Assembly (NCBI RefSeq): GCF_000283155.1
Contig: NW_004454178.1
Span: 8,227,338-8,291,337 of the forward strand
Direction: 5' to 3'
Length of the DNA: 64,000 nt
Origin: Ceratotherium simum simum
Taxonomy: Eukaryota; Chordata; Mammalia; Perissodactyla; Rhinocerotidae
This document shows positions 60,306 to 64,000 of the stretch, piece by piece. A program made the translations under genes and the position numbers. Below the pieces are notes generated by a model that ran no database searches, was not told the origin of the DNA, and saw nothing but the letters and a program-made list of their open reading frames with translations. Numbering within the stretch: the stretch's first letter is position 1; each line of letters begins with the position of its first letter.

Positions 60306-60765
60306 CCGGCCACTGCCAGGAGACGCCTCTCGGCTGCTGACCTCAGTTTCCCCACTCACTGCATGACCCACCCACTTTCTTCCCCTCCTCCTCCATGCAG
60401 CCTCCAGGAAAGTGTCTCTCTGCTAAGTCAGAAAGATCTGTTTGGAAAGATCTGCCCAGCTTTCTCACATTCTACATATTTAATAAAGAAGCCCACATTT
60501 AACCACCAGCCTCTCCCTCTCGGCCCCCACCCCTGCCTCTCCCTCTCCGCCGGCCTGGTTCTCCAGCAATCCATTTCCTAACACACAGGGACGGTCAGAT
60601 GCCAGGCTCCCGACGACCCACATCCCCACCACGCCCCCCACGTTCCCCACGTCTACTCCAGAAGGAAGTCCCCAAACACCTCTGTCCACTTTCCCCCAAA
60701 TCCACCTTCTGCCTTCCAGCGTCCCCAGGCCGTCCCCCGCCAGCCCGCCATCTGCTGTCACTCAC

Positions 60766-60807
60766 CGTGTCCACTACATTCTTCGGTGCACTCTCCGTGT
60801 TGACGGG
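60766..60807 (-). CDS. Candidate TNS1 42-nt upstream exon
   Basis: Acceptor ccatttgtccgcag and donor ACG|gtgagtg bracket 42 nt, phase 0/0, reading PVNTESAPKNVVDT. Joined to the 51-, 49-, 26- and 50-nt candidates it gives 74 open codons directly before the usual Met. In the alternative frame it contains a TAG and would be untranslated. Confidence 0.38.
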
Positions 60808-61104
60808 CTGCGGACAAATGGAGAAGACAGTGTGAGGCCTCAGGGCACATGTCCCCGGATTGGCTCCGTCCCCAGGGCTGGTGGCCGGGCGGGCAGAACG
60901 CCTCCTGAGGCAAGGCCAATGATGCCAACCCAAGACTCAGACAGAACCTGGCTGGTCCAAGCTTGGGGGTCAGAGTTTGGAAAACGAGAAACAATCCTGT
61001 TGGTACTAGAACCACCCAGCTCGACAAACCTCACCAAGGCCTCTGGCTCGGACAGTCGCTGACCCCCGAAGCAAGTAAGGGTTCTCGTCCTACACTGGGG
61101 GTTT

Positions 61105-61265
61105 TCACCAACAGCGGTGCATTTATTCACAAGAACCCCAAGTCGGTGCCATCACTGCCTTTGAGCCCCACTTTACAGATAAGAGGTTAAATGAGTGCCC
61201 CAAGTCATCGACTACTGATGGGAACAACAGGATCTGAACCCCATCTTGGGGCTCTGTGCTTCACA
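61105..61265 (-). repeat. MIR SINE, complement
   Basis: gagccccactttacagataa, gaggttaaatgagtgcccca and caggatctgaaccccatc fit complementary MIR. Confidence 0.8.
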
Positions 61266-61314
61266 GGCCTTGTGTGAAATCACAGTAGCCAGGATGCAAG
61301 GCCTGCAGGGGTCC

Positions 61315-61765
61315 TAACTCCTCAGTGGGCTTTCAAGGCCCCCCACCACTGGCCCTTGCCCCTCGCAGACCTCGATTTCCATGCCCAAAAGCTCTGCTCC
61401 ATCCGGACCTGCCCTCAAACTCCCTTGCTTATTCCCACATCCAGGCCTTGGCTTGTGGAATGGCTTTCCCTCTTTTCCTACAAGCTCTCCTCCTCCATGA
61501 AGCCCTCCCTGCACTCCCCAGCAAGGGAGACTCTCTCTCCCACCTCAGAAGCGGTCTGGGCTACTTATCTGGTCTTTCGCATATAAACAATCTCGTTCTC
61601 ATCGTGGGTATATGTCTTGTTCCTCAACTATTGTTTTATTTGTAATTTTTCTCCCACCTGCCTCCAAAACAAATTCAAAGCAGCATTTTTACCAACTCGG
61701 TTCCCACATCCCTCCTGCCAGGGAGTGCGATTCATGCACAGCGGGTCATCAATAAACACCTGGGA
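61315..61765 (+). repeat. L2 LINE 3' region
   Basis: gggctttcaaggccccccac, gcttgtggaatggctttccc, tccatgaagccctccctgca and gtcatcaataaacacctggg fit L2. Confidence 0.82.
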
Positions 61766-62834
61766 TCTGATCCTGTCCCTCACCCCGTGCCATCCTTCCC
61801 CTGCCCAGACCAACAGAGGTGCTTCCTGCTAAAAGCATCCCAAGAAGGGGGCTCCTCGGACCCCCCCATAACAGGAGAGAAACTTCCCGTTCCAAGTCCA
61901 CGTCCCGACCGCAGTCACTAGGGCTCCGTTCCGAACTCAGTGAGGTGGTCAGAGGGGCCCTGGAGTCACGCAGAAGGACACGAGCACGACTGTCAAGGCT
62001 AACATCTTTGCTGAGATGAGCGTGGACCAGGGTAAGAACAGGAAGCACCTGCCCCAATCCCATCCCTGCACCTGAGGGGTGAGCTGTTCAGGTGTGAAGA
62101 CAGGGGGATGGACAGAATGGCCTCTGAAAGGTTCTAGCATCTGGGAGGAGAACTGCGCCAAGACGGCACAGAGGAAGAGAGGCGCTGAGCAGAAGGCAGG
62201 AGAGCTCTTTCTGGAAACAGCCCAGCCTTTACCCCTGCTTCCTGGAAGACGGGAGGCTGAGGCCAAAACTTCCTTCCAGGGGATAAAACCTCCCGAGTAG
62301 CTTAGGGCCAAGGCAGTCGGGACGGTTGAGGGAGGACGAGGTCCAGGAATGGGGTAGGAGGCGATGAGGCAGCTCAGCCAGCCCCCAGGTCGGTCCCCTT
62401 AGAGTCTGAGGATGGTCTGGAGGAGGAATAAAGAGGCCACACTCTGTCCCCTCCCAGCCCAGTCCCAATGCTCATCCAGCCACCTTCCGGAGCCCCCACT
62501 TCTGAGCGGTAGGCCACTGGGCAGGGGGCAGATGAGCCCACCGGGAAATCCCCAGGGATCTCTGCCCCAGACTGAGCTCCAGGAGCCGCCGCTCATCGGG
62601 ACCAGGTTCCCCCCTCAGCCTCCAACCACCCCCCCGGCCCCACCCAGGGGAGTCCTCCGCCACAGCGCCAGCCACCCCCGCCCTCTGACCCCCGCCTGCC
62701 TCCGCTGGTCCAGGGCTCTGTGACGCCCCCATGGAGCCCGTGGGCTGGGCAGGATGGCCCAACCGCCTCCTCTCTGAGCGGCTCTGGTCTCCGTGGGGAG
62801 GAGGGCTCCTGGAGGGCAGATCACAGGGACCTTC

Positions 62835-62935
62835 TAGTGCAGAGTCTACGCAGCAGAACTGAGATTCGAACCCAGATCTCCCAACTCCCAAGTCCTCACT
62901 CTCAACAGTCTGCTTAACCAGCACCCCTAGACAGG
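62835..62935 (-). repeat. MIR 5' part, complement
   Basis: cagaactgagattcgaaccc, agatctcccaactcccaagt and cagtctgcttaaccagcacc resemble the complemented tRNA-like head of MIR. Confidence 0.55.
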
Positions 62936-63034
62936 GGGGTTCAGGAAGGACAGAAATGGGTGGGATGGGGAAGCTGGAGACAAAGACCCAGCCTCCTAGG
63001 AGACCCCGACTCTTGGCAGAGCAGAGTGTGCCCC

Positions 63035-63175
63035 AGAATCACCTGCAGGGCTGGTGACACACAGGCGGCCAGGCCCCCCTGGGGGGTCTGCTCCAGGAGA
63101 CCCACAGTGGGACCCGAGAACGTGCATTTCTAACAGGTGTCCAGGTCCGGGGATGACACTGAAAACCACTGGTCT
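63035..63175 (+). mobile_element. MER5-type hAT element
   Basis: ccccagaatcacctgcaggg, gagaacgtgcatttctaaca and tgaaaaccactggtctaag follow MER5. Confidence 0.87.
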
Positions 63176-63194
63176 AAGCGACCAGCACCAGCAG

Positions 63195-63395
63195 CAACCA
63201 CCGGCCGTGTCCTGACTCTCCCTACCAGGAACTGTGCGACCTCAAGCAGGCCACCGGCCGGCCGCTCGGCCACAGGCCTGTGGCGCGATTTTGAGAGACT
63301 CCAAGGAGACAAGCACACAGAGCACTTAGAACAGGGCCTGGGACTTAGGAAGCTCTTGATAAATGTTGCTATTCTTTATCATCTCCGCCCCGCCC
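63195..63395 (+). repeat. MIR SINE
   Basis: aggaactgtgcgacctcaag and the 3' end gcacttagaacagggcctgg, gaagctcttgataaatgttg fit MIR. Confidence 0.8.
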
Positions 63396-63642
63396 ACTCC
63401 CAAGGCCCAGGCCCTCTCCTGGCCAGCCCTGCCCCACCTTGACCCTCCCGCCCCACCCCTCCCGGGTCTGGCACAGTGCAGCCCAGGGAGTCGGAATCAA
63501 TATTAGAAACCACAGGCCTCAGCAGTCAAGAGAAGCTTGCCTCCTGCCAGCATCAGCTGAGCACCAGCCCCTCTGCCCCCACCCTCCCCCGGGGCCAGCT
63601 GGAGGCCGGCCACAGGCCAGCCATCGGACGCCTCCAACTTAC

Positions 63643-63703
63643 TGGTCGAGATGCTTTCTGAGGAGCTAAAAATTTCCAAAAACCTCTCCTGACCTGAACC
63701 CCA
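63643..63703 (-). CDS. Candidate upstream exon with strong donor
   Basis: The donor GACCA|gtaagtt is close to consensus. The acceptor is uncertain; the nearest usable AG (actgcag) has a poor pyrimidine tract. The phase-0 frame reads RRGFWKFLAPQKASRP and could continue into PVNTESAP of the 42-nt candidate. Another frame reads QERFLEIFSSSESIST. This is the weakest of the upstream exon candidates. Confidence 0.22.
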
Positions 63704-64000
63704 CTGCAGTGTTTGCAAACATGGCCCAGCAGGCTCCCCACCCCGCCCCTCCACCCCAATCTCCCAGGACTGAAGTCCTGCCTCTCTGTTTCCCAGGCGC
63801 CGCCAGCTCCCAGGGCTACTGGGAATTGAAAGAGCCAAGGGACTGGGAACAGGAGGGCAGGGTCCCCCGTGAGGCCGCCCCCGCCCCAGGCCCTGTAGGT
63901 GGGCTTGGGTTTGCTACAGGGAAGCCCCTAGGCCACCCTGAGCTGTGGCCTCCCGAGGCAGCAGCCCCAGAAATCCAATGGCTGGCAGACCCACCAGACC

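Larger units (their letters stand above)
1..64000 (-). other. TNS1: TNS1 (tensin-1) gene, internal portion
   Basis: The whole window lies inside one minus-strand gene. Exons read from high to low coordinates give the tensin-1 phosphatase domain, C2 domain and first half of the linker, with every splice phase compatible. Tensin-1 is a cytoplasmic focal- and fibrillar-adhesion adaptor that links integrin tails (through its C-terminal PTB) to actin, and it has an SH2 domain. The SH2/PTB half is not here, so the gene continues beyond position 1. I recognise it from near-identity to the vertebrate tensin-1 protein as I know it. It differs from tensin-2 and tensin-3, which carry Cys rather than Asn in the phosphatase signature. 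Confidence 0.98.

Overview
This is eukaryotic, almost certainly mammalian, genomic DNA. It has small exons with GT/AG splice sites in long introns, dense old mammalian repeats (MIR, L2, CR1/L3-like, L1M, MER5, MER20, MaLR LTRs), and three tRNA-derived SINEs whose body matches the equine repetitive element (ERE) family. ERE points to a perissodactyl, most likely an equid; the species is inferred from the repeats.

One gene fills the window: TNS1 (tensin-1), on the minus strand and incomplete. Its 5' side is at high coordinates and its 3' side runs off the low end. Twelve confident coding exons give residues 1 to about 875 of a family whose usual length is about 1,735. Eleven small exons (51634 down to 37487) encode the catalytically altered PTEN-like phosphatase domain and the C2 domain. 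One large 1,572-nt exon (5977-4406) encodes most of the first half of the proline/serine-rich linker. All exon phases join without a break. The SH2 and PTB exons lie outside the window.

Upstream of the usual start there is one well supported in-frame 50-nt exon (54000-53951). Beyond it are several weaker candidate mini-exons (57.8-63.7 kb) that can form a continuous open frame into the phosphatase domain, suggesting a longer N-terminal isoform.

The 31.5-kb intron between exons 11 and 12 holds repeats, a candidate internal promoter with a first exon near 15 kb, and a CpG-rich stretch at 25.3-26.4 kb. Inside that stretch is a phase-compatible candidate alternative last exon (26109-26018) that would yield a short phosphatase-C2-only tensin. 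This is the most interesting unexplained signal in the window.

Other structure: a 38-bp perfect interstitial telomeric tract, a 570-bp GGAT/GGTG array close to exon 9, and an ERE SINE nested inside an older MER5 transposon. No bacterial-type system, CRISPR array, functional RNA gene or intact viral gene is visible. Introns not itemised below show no further gene I can support.
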